Origin: Ascaphus truei
Lineage: Eukaryota; Chordata; Amphibia; Anura; Ascaphidae
Assembly (NCBI GenBank): GCA_036426205.1
Contig: CM071568.1
Location: forward strand, 214,315,245 to 214,379,244
Direction of reading: 5' to 3'
Length of the DNA: 64,000 nucleotides
Positions within the stretch are counted from its first letter, which is position 1; each line of letters opens with the position of its first letter. The position numbers were made by a program, and so were the translations under genes. Below, in pieces: positions 24,420-35,174 of this stretch. Below the pieces are notes generated by a model. That model was not told the DNA's origin and searched no databases. It worked only from the letters and a program-made list of their open reading frames with translations.

Positions 24420-24950
24420 TTATGGACTTTAATAATCACATGTAGACCGTGCATTCATGCTGACTAAATGGTGGTAAGCATATTAAGTGTCACTGCAAAA
24501 TAGTCCCTTTGAACTAAGTATTATTTAAAGTTACGGTCTGGACTTGCAGCATACTGAATTAGTCTTTAAATGTTTAATTTAGGCAATCTATTTGACTTAT
24601 ACATATTGTAAGCAGAAAATTAGACAACTGTAAGAATTTTGAAATAATTAGCATTGTTCCCCTTCCTCATTGGCTCACATGCATGCTACTGCAGCTTGAG
24701 AGTGTCAGGAACGTAAAGAGCAATACTAAACGAACCAAAGAGAGTGTCAAGATTCCCTCCCACAAGACTCCCTGTTGACCTGTAGGGGTGCACAGAAGAG
24801 TCAAGTTCAGGCCCAGGGCTGGTAAGAATTAGATACTCCCATGAGGCCATCAGCCATTTTAGCTTGGGGTATACAAACCCCAGCCTGCAAGTTGTTGTGT
24901 GTAAACATTTTTTTTTGTTCCAGAGCTGCAGTCTGGCCATTCTCTTGCCC
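24420..24950. other. No feature recognised
   Basis: AT-rich, then mixed sequence with no matched repeats. Confidence 0.35.
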
Positions 24951-24954
24951 CCTG

Positions 24955-25243
24955 CTCTTTTGTATTTCCCTGGCTACCAATACGTACTTGCATGAAGCTC
25001 TGCAGACTTTGAAAATATCTTTTGGTTTTGCCTTGCTTTCCCCCTGTACTCTATTCTTAATCTTTCCTTGGCTATCATTGCTTTTGCATGTAGCTCTGCG
25101 GACCTTGCAAATACCTTTTTTTTTGCCCTGCATTCCCCTTGTGCTTCTTGTCCCCTACTTTTATTTTTCCCTGACTATTATTTCTTTTGCATGTAGTTCT
25201 ACTGACTTTGCAGGAACCTTTTTGTTTTGCCTTTTGTGTTATT
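24955..25243. repeat. Tandem repeat, unit about 100 bp, 2.8 copies
   Basis: Three diverged units share TTTCCYTGRCTA, CTTTTGCATGTAG, TCTGCRGACYTTG and TTTTGCC. They start near 24960, 25058 and 25160. The units are T-rich on the plus strand. Confidence 0.7.
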
Positions 25244-25386
25244 ACTTTGGTGTGAGCATTAAACACTATCAATGGAATTGATTCAAGTCTCTTGTTGTTT
25301 TTGACGTTCCATGTTACCTCAAAAGGTTCCACATCTCTGATAGAGAGGGTGGTGAAGGGGCAAGACAGTGGTGGTCATACTCAGGA

Positions 25387-25944
25387 TGTCATGGAACAGA
25401 AATACCCATGTCTGTCTTCTCTGTTCCCCCCCCCCCTTTCCTTGGCAGTTCTGCCTGCTAGCTGTATTTGGATGTTACTTTCTTTGCAGTTTCACTCCCA
25501 GTGCAGATGGAATGGATACATTATGTTGCCCTTTTCCCTTCCAGTCTGTCACATCCCTGGTTGCCCTGGCAACATCTCCAGTCCTCCAAGTTAATGGGCT
25601 TTCCCATTCCCCTCTGTCCCTGCTGACAGTTAGTTTGGCCTGACCCCTATCCCTGTGTCACAAGCAGGACCCAATGTCTTTACTTCCTGACATTGGCAGA
25701 GTGAGTACATTCATGTTACACCCCTATGGCAAGGCCAATTCTTTTCACCTGCCCTTAACTACAAAGCATCCACAGAGATACACCTTTCCAACACAAACAT
25801 CTTATCCACAAGTGCCTGTTTTTATTGCTGCTTTCTTAAATAAAGTGAAGAAAATATACAGGACTTGTTGTGCTTTGGAAAGAGGGCTGAGTTGAAGCTA
25901 GCTGGGTTCATTCATACCCTAGATATGACCCTGGATCCAGAATA
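25387..25944 (+). mobile_element. Solo BEL/Pao LTR with 5-bp target duplication
   Basis: It starts TGTCATGGAACAG and ends GGATCCAGAATA, like the LTRs of the 50681-56664 element. Inside, the pyrimidine tract after CTTCTCTGTT and the terminal GGAAAGAGGGCTGAGTTGA also match that element. CAGGA flanks both sides (25382-25386 and 25945-25949). It is about 558 bp and clearly diverged from the other BEL LTRs. A solo LTR is left by recombination between two LTRs. Confidence 0.85.
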
Positions 25945-25949
25945 CAGGA

Positions 25950-26574
25950 TATTTCCGCTTTACCTACCCACATGGATGGAAACATCTCGAGTACTTGGTT
26001 ACTTATGCAGCTAAAATTCCCTCCCTGGGGCCTGTGCTGTGTGCAGTGATGACTGACCTGTCAATCACTGCAGCGCTCCCAGCATCATCAAAGCCGGATC
26101 GGCATGCTGGGAACGGCAGTGGTGGTGATTGACAGGCCAAGTCCCTGCTCAATGAGGAAGGGGGGATCCTCATTGGAGAGCAAGAGGCAGAGGCTGTGTG
26201 AGGGCTGGGGACAGAGCTAGTCAGAGGGGGGACCAAGTCAGAGAGAGCGGAGCTAGTTGAAGCCCTCACGTACTCTGCCAGTCCCTGCTCTCAATGTATA
26301 CTGTGACTGGGGGTGGAGAGAGTGTTTGTCTGTGTGAGAGAGAAAGACAGTGTCTGCATGTGTCTGTGTGAGGGAGAATGTCTGTGTATGTGTGTGTGTG
26401 TCTGTGTTACAGGCTGACACAAGCACGCTGATCGTGAGCAGCCGACGGGAAGGGGAGTAGCCTAACAAAATGCTGTTCACCCCTGCCTCCCAATCACGCT
26501 TTGCTGTTCATTCACAATTAACAATTTCACACTGCAGTGTAAAGTAAGGTAAGCGTTGTATCCATGTACTTGCT
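25950..26574. other. No gene recognised
   Basis: GC-mixed sequence. 26290-26410 is rich in TGTGTCTG units. Short open frames lack domains. Confidence 0.35.
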
Positions 26575-26582
26575 GTGTAAAT

Positions 26583-27519
26583 AGGGTTGCCGGGTGTCCG
26601 GTTTTGAACCGGACAGCCTGGTATTTTGCCCCCGCGTTCGGTATAAAATGAAAGGTAATACCGGAGATGTATGTGTCCGTTATTACCTCTCGCCGAATGC
26701 AAGGGGCCGGCGGCCGGTCAGAACAGTTGCCGCCATGCCCGGCTCTCACTGCAGGCTTCTCTCTCCCTGTCTGTCCCACGCTGAGGTGCTGTGATGCTGA
26801 CGCATGCCGGGTCCTCTGACGCCAGCGCTGGTAGTCAGCTGGGCTTCCAGTGCGCGCCGGCGTGAGAGGGAGGCCCAGTGTGCATCACACTCAGACACCT
26901 CGGCGTGGGACAGACTGGGAGAGAGAAGCCTGCAGCGGGGGGGAGGGGGGGAGAGCCGGGCATGGCAGCAACTGCTCTGACCGGCCACCGGCCACTCCGC
27001 ATCCAATGCCACCCCTCTGCATCTACTGCCCCCCCCCACTGCAGCCACTGGCTCCCCCTCCACAGCAGTGCTCCCCTCCACAGCCAGTGCCCCCCCCCCC
27101 CCGCAGCCACTGTGCCCTACCTGACACCATCCCCAAGGTAAGTCTGAATTTGATTGGGGAGGTGGGGGTATTTTGTATATGTATTGGGGAGGTGGGGGTA
27201 TTTTGTATATGTATTGGGGAGGTGGGGGTATTTTGTATATGTATTGGGGAGGTGGGGGTATTTTGTATATGCATTCGGGAGGTGGGGGTATATTTTATAT
27301 GTATTGGGGAGGTGGGGGTATTTTTTATATGTATTGGGAAGGTGGGGGTATTTTTTATATGTATTGGGGTGGTGGGGGCATTTTTTATATATATTCTGGG
27401 GCGTGGGGGTATTTTTTATATGTATTTGGGGGGCATGGGGGTATTTTTGATATGTATTGGGGGGGTCGCATCTTTTACCTTTGTGTCCAGAATTTTGGAC
27501 AAGCCACCTGGCAACCCTA
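26583..27519. mobile_element. hAT nonautonomous element carrying a G-rich minisatellite
   Basis: The termini are TAGGGTTGCCGGGTG and CACCTGGCAACCCTA. The flanking octamers TGTGTAAA and TGTGCAAA match at 7 of 8. The body is GC-rich with repeated Pro-rich coding noise, then a 30-bp minisatellite (27154-27470). No transposase is present. Confidence 0.75.
27154..27470 (+). repeat. 30-bp minisatellite, about ten units
   Basis: Each unit contains GGGGAGGTGGGGGTATTTT plus GTATATGTATT. Because 30 is a multiple of 3, all frames stay open and give false 10-residue protein repeats. The first units are almost identical and the later ones drift. Confidence 0.95.
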
Positions 27520-27527
27520 TGTGCAAA

Positions 27528-28960
27528 TAAAGTCAGATATAACCACCACCGATCACATTGTAGTGCTTAGATACAGTATGGAAAATAAATTACACTTCGT
27601 GATACTGAGAAAATAGATTTAAAAAGCTAAATGCATTGTCAAAGTATTCTCTCTCTAGAAAGTTAAAAAAAAAAGAATTGCAATTTTTCTTATTTTTATA
27701 TTTGACTCTGTTCATTTGTGAATATTATTCACAGCATGCTTATTGCAAGATGCAATCTAGTTAATGCACTTTAAATCCAATTAGCAAATATGCATTGGAT
27801 TACATCCATGTCTAAAAAAAAAAAACCCATGTTTTTACTAGATCAGACACTGATATTAATGGGATAAGTTACTTACTCAAATTGGAAGCCAAAAAATAAT
27901 GCTCACTTCAAGAAACTCATTGAATCAAGAAATCAGAAAACTATATTTAGAGTTTTCAACGTCTAGGAGGATATTATTTTGTTAAGTAAAGACAACAATT
28001 GTGATAACAATTGAAAGTCAGACTTTTAAAGCAACAAAACTAACCCACACAAATCATTAAAGAGCTATGAAAAGCTGCCTAACCATATGGTAAACAGCAC
28101 AGAGGGATTGAATATAGCTGCCCTTGGAGACACATAACAGTTATTATTGCAGCTTTCATAATTGTACGTCTTGTTATTGAAATATACTATCTGCCAGGAC
28201 ACCTTGCTCACGAAAATGTGGAAACAATTGAGTAAAATACTCACAAAAACAGCACAATATAGACCCATTTCAGTGCACTCATTCCAGATACTATTTTTGG
28301 ATTACGCATTTGACTAATTTTGCAAATGTGATATGAAAACAAAAAGTAACCTTCTTTGTAAATCCTGGCTGGTGACATTGTGAGTATATTCAATTGAATT
28401 TCTTTACATTGAAATATTTTGTATGTTCCAGTCGACACATTTATACCATAATATCCAAAATCAATGTTGCTGTCTTTTATCCCTTTCTGCACACTCCAGT
28501 GTAATGTGCAATGACTTTGTAATATAATATTGTGATAGTTTTGCATAATGTCTTAAATGATGCTCCCTGATTATGTTAGGTTATAAACATAACCATTAAA
28601 GCATTGCTGTGTAGAGTAGCTTTTACATATTTTCTAACACTCAATATAATGGGAGATGACAGTGCTATCTCCCTACTACAAACAAGACAATCAAGAGGTT
28701 GTTAGAGCCACCAAACTGCTGCTTGAATGGGAAACTGTTTGAGGCATCTTCCTTATCATTTTATGAGAATTGCTTAAAAAGTGAGAACAATAAGTTGAAC
28801 AATGATATCACAGAAAGGAAATGGAACTGAATAAACGTTGGTACAGTATGCAAAATAAAATCCTGCTATATAGGTGATGTGTATGTACAGAATATATAGT
28901 ATTTCTAGGAATCAAAAAAGGTGACATTTCACAATTGAGTTTATCATTATCACGGTTGTG
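27528..28960. other. No feature recognised
   Basis: AT-rich, apparently non-repetitive sequence of about 1.4 kb. It is a candidate for plain host intergenic or intronic DNA. Confidence 0.4.
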
Positions 28961-28968
28961 CCTCTAGA

Positions 28969-29004
28969 CTAGAGAAAAGGTCCCTCTACGTGGACCGAAA
29001 TGTC
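28969..29004 (+). ncRNA. Hammerhead motif, PLE type
   Basis: CTAGAGA (28969-28975) stands where CTGANGA is expected. Stem II is a perfect GGTCC/GGACC (28979-28983 and 28992-28996). GAAATGTC (28997-29004) supplies the 3' core and a GTC cleavage site. Stem II is strong, but the 5' core has drifted and stem I is not clear. Confidence 0.5.
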
Positions 29005-29199
29005 GGTTGTGGTGCCCTTTATTCACAGTACACGCTTTTGGAATACTAAAATCTTTGTGCTATCTCTTCATTACCGGACCTTCATCTGGTAACTATATCT
29101 ATTTTATGCATATGGGACAAGCATCAGGACTTCAGGACTTATTGGAGTATATGTGAGTACCAACTGTTATAGTACTGATTATATATATATATATATATA

Positions 29200-29570
29200 C
29201 AGGTAAACCCCGTTATAACGCGGTCCTCGGGGTCCACCCCGAGACCACCGCATTAGTAAAGGGGTCGCGCTAATTTTTTTTTTTTAAATGGCCGCCGCGC
29301 GCCTGATCGGGAGGGAGGGAGTGAGGAGGGAAGGAAGTTAATTAAATAAATAAATAAAAATAAAGTTTTAAAAAAATGGCGGCGATTCATCCCTCCTCCC
29401 TCTCCCTCCCTGCCCCCTGGTTTTGCGGTGCGCGGCAACGTGTGTCTGTGTCTTCCCAGCCAGATCTGCTACTGCAGCGTGTGTGAGTGTATTTCCTACC
29501 AGATCTGCTACTGCAGCATGTGTCCTCCCAGCAGATCTGCTTCTGCTGCTGCAAGAGGTGTGTGTGTGTG

Positions 29571-29603
<33 letters not shown>

Positions 29604-30024
29604 GGGTGTGGGATGGGGGTGGGGTGTGTGGGTGGGTGGGTGTGTGATGTTGTGTGTTGTGTGTGTGTGAAAACTGGGTGTGGTGAAACGGGCTGCTGAC
29701 ATGTGAAAAACGGGGCTGCTGACATGTGAAAACGGGCTGGGGGTGGCTGACATGTGAACACGGCGGGGGGGACATGTGAGGGGGGGGTGGGACTGCTGAC
29801 ATGTGAGGGGGCGGGGGGCTGCTGACATGTGAGCGTGGATGTGAGAGGGCTGAGTGACTGTTGAGAGATGTGTGCTGTGAGTGTGTGCAGTTGAGTGTGT
29901 GCAGTGAGTGTGTGTGCAGTGAGTGCTGGGAGTGTGTCAGTGTGCAAAAAAACAGGAGCCACGGTAAACTGCTTTAATAACCGTTTCGCAGTATAACGGG
30001 GCGCGTTATAACGGGGTTTACCTC
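29200..30024. mobile_element. MITE with TA flanks and internal minisatellites
   Basis: The termini CAGGTAAACCCCGTTATAAC and GTTATAACGGGGTTTACCTC are inverted copies of about 22 bp, flanked by TA on each side within AT tracts. Inside are three copies of CCAGATCTGCTACTGCAGC, a GT tract, five or more copies of GCTGCTGACATGTGA, and GTGTGTGCAGTGAGTG units. A TA duplication hints at the Tc1/mariner group. The transposase is absent. The GTTATAACG-like end near 45175-45235 suggests a second copy there. Confidence 0.65.
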
Positions 30025-30029
30025 TATAT

Positions 30030-30790
30030 ATATCCATGCCATCTGTGGCTACTAGTTTACCTCTTCCTGCAGTAAGCCCTGGTATAAGCAGGACTTGCCA
30101 GAAGTTGACATGGGGTTTTCCCCTCCTTAGTGCTGCACTTGAGTGACAGGGAGGGGCGGTAACATCAGGCCTGGGCATGACCATCATGAGTCAGACCGAT
30201 GCATCCGTCATCTGGCGGTCAGTACTTAAGGGCAGGGTCTGTCCAAATTTAGAGTGTGCTTTCCCACTTGAGGAAGTCAGGTTCACCAGTGGAGAGGCTG
30301 ATTATTGGGCTTTCTACGTACCATTCCCTCGGGGGAGAGGAGTGAGTGGGACCTAACTCTGCCTCTGCTATGGAGACAGGGAAGAGCTAGCTAGGACGGT
30401 CTGCAGTGTGCCGTTGGCCTATAATGATGGTCCAAGGAACCATCCTTCAGTGGTAGCTGAGAGTTACGGTCGGGCAGAAGCCTGCTTTGTTACTCCCTGT
30501 ACAGTACAGAGAGATAATAAATCGTTCCTGTTGTTATAACTCCCTCTTGGTGCGTGACAATTACTGGGGAGGAGTAATTGTTTACCGTGGGAGATCACCT
30601 TCTTTCCTAGAGCCTGCGTCAGATGAGGCGCTGCACTGCTTAAGAAAAGTGATGGGTAAAACACCCAGAAGCCTAGTCACTGTGTCCCCACTACCACGGC
30701 GGACGACACGACCTCCTGTTACCAGCAGGTATCAATACCACACGAACAATAATGGCCAACGCCCACTTGTGAGAGAAAACCCGATATAAT
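30030..30790 (+). mobile_element. LTR-like element, plus orientation
   Basis: AATAAA at 30516-30521 is followed by GAGGCGCTGCACTGC near 30625. This is the same order and spacing as in the other LTRs of the window. Edges are not defined, and no coding region is attached. Confidence 0.5.
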
Positions 30791-30879
30791 ATTTTATAAA
30801 TATAAAACGGAAATAGCCTGTTAGTCCAGTTGCCGATTAGGTGCGAGATAAATTAGTGTCTTCAGTATTAGGCTATATT

Positions 30880-31016
30880 TTTATTTTGGACTACAATTTA
30901 TGTCATAGGACAAGCTTTCAAGTATTTTCCTCTTTTCCTAGTATTGCTGACCTGAGGAAGAGAGAGAAACTCTCGAAAGCTTGTCCTATGACATTTAATT
31001 TAGTCCAAATAAAACG
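30880..31016. repeat. Inverted pair of PLE ribozyme termini
   Basis: GGACTA-ATTTATGTCATAGGACAAGC on the left is mirrored by GCTTGTCCTATGACAT-TTAGTCC on the right, arms of about 40 bp around the hammerhead at 30952-30985. The left arm is a minus-strand, partly decayed copy of the same ribozyme end. PLE terminal repeats in inverted arrangement would give this. Confidence 0.7.
30952..30985 (+). ncRNA. Hammerhead ribozyme, PLE type
   Basis: CTGAGGA (30952-30958) fits CTGANGA exactly. Stem II is GAGAG with CTCTC (30970-30974). GAAA is at 30975-30978, then GCTTGTC with cleavage at C30985. Stem III would be one pair only, and stem I is not evident, so activity may need dimer pairing. The same motif occurs at 33829, 47533 and 49015. 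Confidence 0.6.
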
Positions 31017-31058
31017 GTATCGCACATACTGAAGAACTCATTATTTCGAACTATTTTA

Positions 31059-31059
<1 letters not shown>

Positions 31060-31091
<32 letters not shown>

Positions 31092-31280
31092 ATATATATA
31101 TTATATATGGTGTGGTGTGTGTGTGTGTGTGTGTGTACATGTGTATTGTTGAGCGCATTGCAATTGACCATCTCTTATCCGCTCCGCGAACGATATCGAG
31201 GAGCGCTCGCGCTCGCTCGCTCTCCTCTCTCTGCGCGGGCGCTCTCTCTCTCGCTATAGATATATATATATATATATAAT
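31060..31280. repeat. AT and GT microsatellites with a CGCT-rich block
   Basis: AT tracts (31060-31110 and 31258-31280) and a GT tract (31113-31136) enclose a CpG-rich block near 31180-31255 with GCTCGCGCTCGCTCGCTC. Confidence 0.85.
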
Positions 31281-31554
31281 GTATGTACACACATTTCAAC
31301 ACCATTTGTATACACTCCCCCTCCACACACACCTTTTGTAAAGCGCTGTTTACACTATGGGCACTTTATAAATTTATATTTACACACACACAATCTTACA
31401 TCACAAACATCCAGGGACCATTTAACACCTAAAGTCATAAATTGCATACTGCACAGGGGGGAGGGATACGTTTCATCCCCAGATAACATTTCAGACTGTT
31501 TTAAAGTAAAACTTGTCTTGCTTTATCCATTGTAACACCGCCCGAAGAAGAGAT

Positions 31555-33424
31555 CAATGTTATTTATTTATTTATTTTATTTATAAAATATTTTACCAGG
31601 AAGTAATACATTGAGAGTTACCTCTCGTTTTCAAGTATGTCCAGGGCACAGAGTTAAGACAAATAATACATGGTTACAAATACAGTTACATAAATGAACA
31701 AGGTATACATTATATACAAGACATTGCATGCACAGTTAAAGAAAATATATATTATGGGCGTATGAAACAGTTACAGACCAGATTAAAATGTTAGACAGCC
31801 TTAGATTTGAAAGAACTTAAACTGGTGGTGGATGTGAGAGTCTCTGGTAGGTTGTTCCAGTTTTGGGGTGCACGATAAGAGAAGGAGGAACGGCCGGATA
31901 CTTTGTTGAGCCTTGGGACCATGAACAGTCTTTTGGAGTCTGATCTCAGGGGATAAGTGCTGCATGTGGTAGGGGTGAGGAGCTTGTTCAGATAGCTGGG
32001 TAGCTTGCCCATAAAGAATTTAAAGGCAAGACAGGAAAGGTGAACTTTGCGCCTAGACACGAGTGATGATCAATCTAGTTCTTTGAGCAATTCGCAGTGA
32101 TGTGTGTTGTAGTTGCATTGGAGAACAAAACGACAAATTGAATTGTAGAGGGTGTCAAGTTTGCTAAGGTGGGTTTGAGGTGCCGAGCCATATACTATGT
32201 CTCCATAGTCAATAATTGGCATTAGCATCTGCTGTGCGATACGCTTTCTGACCAGGAGACTTAGGGAGGATTTGTTCCTGTAAAGTACCCCATTTTGGCA
32301 TAGGTCTTGGTTGTCAGGGTATCAATGTGCATCCCGAATGTTAAGTGGGAGTCAAACCATAAGCCCAGGTATTTAAAACTAGTGACAGGGGTTAGGGTGG
32401 TGTTAGCGTTGGTTCTAATCTGGAGCTCAGTCGCTGGAAGCTTTAAAAATTTAGTCTTGGTCCCAAATACCATTGTTACAGTCTTATCAGTGTTTAAAAA
32501 CAGTTTGTTTTGTGAAATCCAGTTTTCAAGTTTCAAAAAGTCAGACTGAAGTATGTGTTGAAGGTCAGAGAGGCTATGGCTGTGTGCATATAGGATTGTG
32601 TCATCTGCATACATGTGTATTGAGGCTTCCTTACAAGCTGTGGGAAGATCATTAATGAACACCGAGAAGAGTAGGGGCCCCAGAACAGAGCCTTGCGGGA
32701 CACCACAGGTGATATCCAGGGGGTTGGATTTAGAGCCTGAGATGGGCACATGTTGGGATCTACCTGATAGTTCGGACTGAAACCAGTTTAAAGCATGCTT
32801 CCCTATTCCAGAGCTCTGGAGTTTGTTTAGCAGGATAGCATAATCAACTGTATCAAAAGCCTTTGCAAAATCTAGGAATACTGCACCAGTGAGTTGTCCC
32901 CGTTCCATTCCACACTGGATTTCATTGCAAACTTTTAGCAGGGTAGTTACGGTGGAGTGTTTGGGACGAAAGCCAGATTGGAATTGGCTAGGGAAATTTG
33001 TCTTGGTATAGTAATCGCTTAATTGGGAGTGGACACTTTTTTCCATGACTTTGGATAGATTTGGGAGAAGTGAGATTGGCGTGTAGTTTGAGACAGTGTT
33101 TTTGTCCCCACTTTTGAAGATTGGGACAACTCTGGCAGTTTTCCAGTTCTTAGGGATATGGCCTGCAGACAGGATAGAGTTGACTATGGAAGCAATTTGT
33201 TTGGCAATGGCTGGGGCACCAAGTCGTAAGAACCTAGATTGTAGTAAGTCGGGTCCGCATTGGCTGCTTAGTTTTAGTTTGAGGAGCGCTTGTGTAATAT
33301 CCTCTTCAGATACTGGGCCAAAGTGAAAATTGTGGGCAGTATTGGGAGGGGGTGGGGCTATGTGGGTACTCCCAGGATGAGATTCAGGGGAAAATAACCA
33401 CCTTTTGATATACAAACATACCAA
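31555..33424 (-). mobile_element. Rex1/CR1-like LINE, 5' truncated
   Basis: The RT and C-terminal tail lie on the minus strand. The 3' end is an (AAAT)n tail (31560-31590 read on the minus strand). AGAGATCAAT occurs just outside both ends (about 31551 and 33425), a possible 10-bp target duplication. The 3' phrase ACTTGAAAACGAGAGGTAAC is common to related copies. The target lies next to a 69-bp duplication. Confidence 0.82.
31791..33424 (-). pseudogene. Rex1/CR1-like reverse transcriptase, nearly intact C-terminal half
   Basis: An open frame of 387 codons (33424-32261) covers RT motifs in order: ISLLPNLSKVMEK, LDFAKAFDTVDY, CGVPQGSVLGPLLFSVFIND, then MYADDTILYA with the catalytic DD at 32600-32605, then FKYLGLWFDSHLTF. 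After a frame break near 32270 the tail continues at 32060-31791 with RKVHLSCLAFKFFMGKLP and FSYRAPQNWNNLP, the usual end of this clade. The endonuclease and ORF1 are missing. This is the best-preserved LINE RT in the window but cannot move alone. Rex1 versus another CR1/L2 relative is not settled. Confidence 0.85.
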
Positions 33425-33559
33425 GAGAGATCAATAGTACAAGCCGGGAGGGTAATTCTTATAAAACAGGGCTTGCAGATCAGGGACATACCAAGAGAGA
33501 TCAGTAGTACAAGCCGGGAGGGTAATTCTTTTAAAACAGGGCTTGCAGATCAGGGACAT
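33417..33559. repeat. 69-bp tandem duplication
   Basis: ATACCAAGAGAGATCARTAG and the following CAAGCCGGGAGGGTAATTCT occur twice, starting near 33418 and 33487, with very few differences. A recent duplication at the LINE insertion point. Confidence 0.9.
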
Positions 33560-33689
33560 ACCTGTGAAGAGAATGCAATTAGATCCATGTCATATCAGCT
33601 GAGGTTATTGGTCTTGCATGAAGAAAGTAAATAAATAAACTATAGTCTAACTATATATTGTCACTTAAAATGATCACTTTAAATGCATC

Positions 33690-33905
33690 ACTCTTAAGAT
33701 GCCGATGCTAATGTATCTCGAAAGCTCGCACAAATAAAAGCATTTCGTTTGCCACAGAATGATATTGAGCATTTGTTTTTTATTTTATAGATATATAACG
33801 GAAATAGTCCTGTTAGTCCAGTTTAGACCTGAAGAAGAGAGGAGAACTCTCGAAAGCTTGTCCTATGACATATATTGTTAGTCCAAATAAAAAAAAGGTA
33901 TCATA
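33690..33905 (+). mobile_element. PLE terminal fragments
   Basis: Two ribozyme-family ends lie in tandem. One near 33700-33728 has only CTCGAAAGCTCGCAC left. The one at 33829-33862 is well preserved and preceded by GGAAATAGTCCTGTTAGTCC, which also precedes the copies at 30805 and 48920. Confidence 0.6.
33829..33862 (+). ncRNA. Hammerhead ribozyme, PLE type
   Basis: CTGAAGA (33829-33835), stem II GAGAG/CTCTC (33837-33841 and 33847-33851) with a GAGAA loop, GAAA (33852-33855), then GCTTGTC with cleavage at C33862. Core bases are all as expected. Stem III is minimal. Confidence 0.63.
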
Positions 33906-33929
33906 TGTAAGGATGTGTATACATATATA

Positions 33930-34967
33930 TGAGGGTTCCGCGCTGTCACTAATAAAGGAAGCGCCATACTGTTCTTTTGCCAGTAAGGTCACTGTGTGAT
34001 TAGTCAGGCTGCGCATGCGCGAGGGAAGCGCGCGAAAGGCAACCAATCTGGAGGGACTTTGGGGATTGCACTCTGAACTCTGAACTGTGGGAGAGTCAGC
34101 TGAGGCTGAGGACCAATAGGGTGCGAGACTCTGGATGGAGACACGTGTGGGCGGTGGGAGACACGAGTGAGAGGTGAAGGAGGAAGGTGGCGGAACCTCG
34201 TGTGCGTGAGCGGAGGGTCAGTGACCCTTCCGCTTAGGTGAGAGACATTCCCCAGCCCCGAGGAGCATTACCCCTGTCATCGTAGGGTGCCGCTTTTGTA
34301 GGGACGGCCGTAGCAGTTAGGGACGTATCCCTTTAGTGCGGGTTCAGCTGCGGAGTTGCGGACGCCATCTTGGTCTGGAGAACAGACCGCACAGCATAGC
34401 GGAGTGTCGGCGCAAGGCTGGAGCAACACTAGGGACCCTTTGTGAAGTGGTGTGGTCACCGTAGTGACCGGAAGGTATCGTTAGTCAACAAGTGCACCTA
34501 CACCGGTCATCAGGCGCTGATCCCGCCTCCCACTAACTAATTGGGGGCACCAGTGTGACATCATACTATTCTATACAGATACTAGTTACAGGACATACTC
34601 CTTGGGAGAGTGGCAGAGCCACCTGTGTACAGAACATTATCCCTAGCAAGGTGTGGCCGAGCCACTGTGTGTTACGTTGTGTTTTGTAGAGTATAAGGGT
34701 CTTATACATGTTATGTATACTCTGCAAGATTCCGTTAGTTAATCTCAATAGTAAAAGGTTGCCTGTTGCACAATACCGTTGTTATGTTTCTTGCTCAGGG
34801 TAGATCCTCTAATATGGGGATCCTGGGTAAGTGGAGGCGCTGCACCATGATAAGTAAGGGTATGACCCCAGGCTCCCCAACAGCGGAGGCTCAGAGCTCC
34901 TGAAGCCACAGGTATACACAACACCAGTAGTTCCTTTAAAGCAGGGATTCACAAAAAGGGCTACACA
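33930..34967 (+). mobile_element. LTR-like element, plus orientation
   Basis: It begins TGAGGGTTCCGCGC and ends GGGCTACACA, inside AT tracts that hide the duplication. It is GC-rich with CpG sites near 34000-34470. The shared GGAGGCGCTGCACCATG block is near 34832, about 130 bp before the end. No coding region. Confidence 0.58.
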
Positions 34968-35174
34968 TATATAATATATATTAGTAGAATAAATGAGTTC
35001 TTCAGAAATAGGTGATACCATATATATAGAAGGGGGGGGAGGAAGGGGGAGACGGAGAAGGGAAGGATAATATACAGGATAATATACAGCACAGAAACAA
35101 GCCCAATTAAATGTTGATTTAGTTTAATTATCCTTAGTATATACGGGAAGGGACAGTGGACTTTACCATCTCCC

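Noticed and set aside
27154..27470. Regular 30-bp repeats resembling a CRISPR array
   Set aside because: Units abut without unique spacers, the sequence is eukaryotic and no cas genes are present. It is a minisatellite.
26850..27616. Open frames of 226 and 147 codons with 10-residue repeats
   Set aside because: They follow a 30-bp minisatellite that keeps all frames open. No domain and no start context.
29387..30187. 266-codon minus-strand open frame
   Set aside because: Spans GT tract, minisatellites and the MITE terminus. No conserved domain.
31145..31255. CpG-rich block with GCTCGC repeats as a possible small RNA gene or promoter
   Set aside because: No box, no snRNA core and no neighbouring gene. 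It looks like simple repeat between AT tracts.
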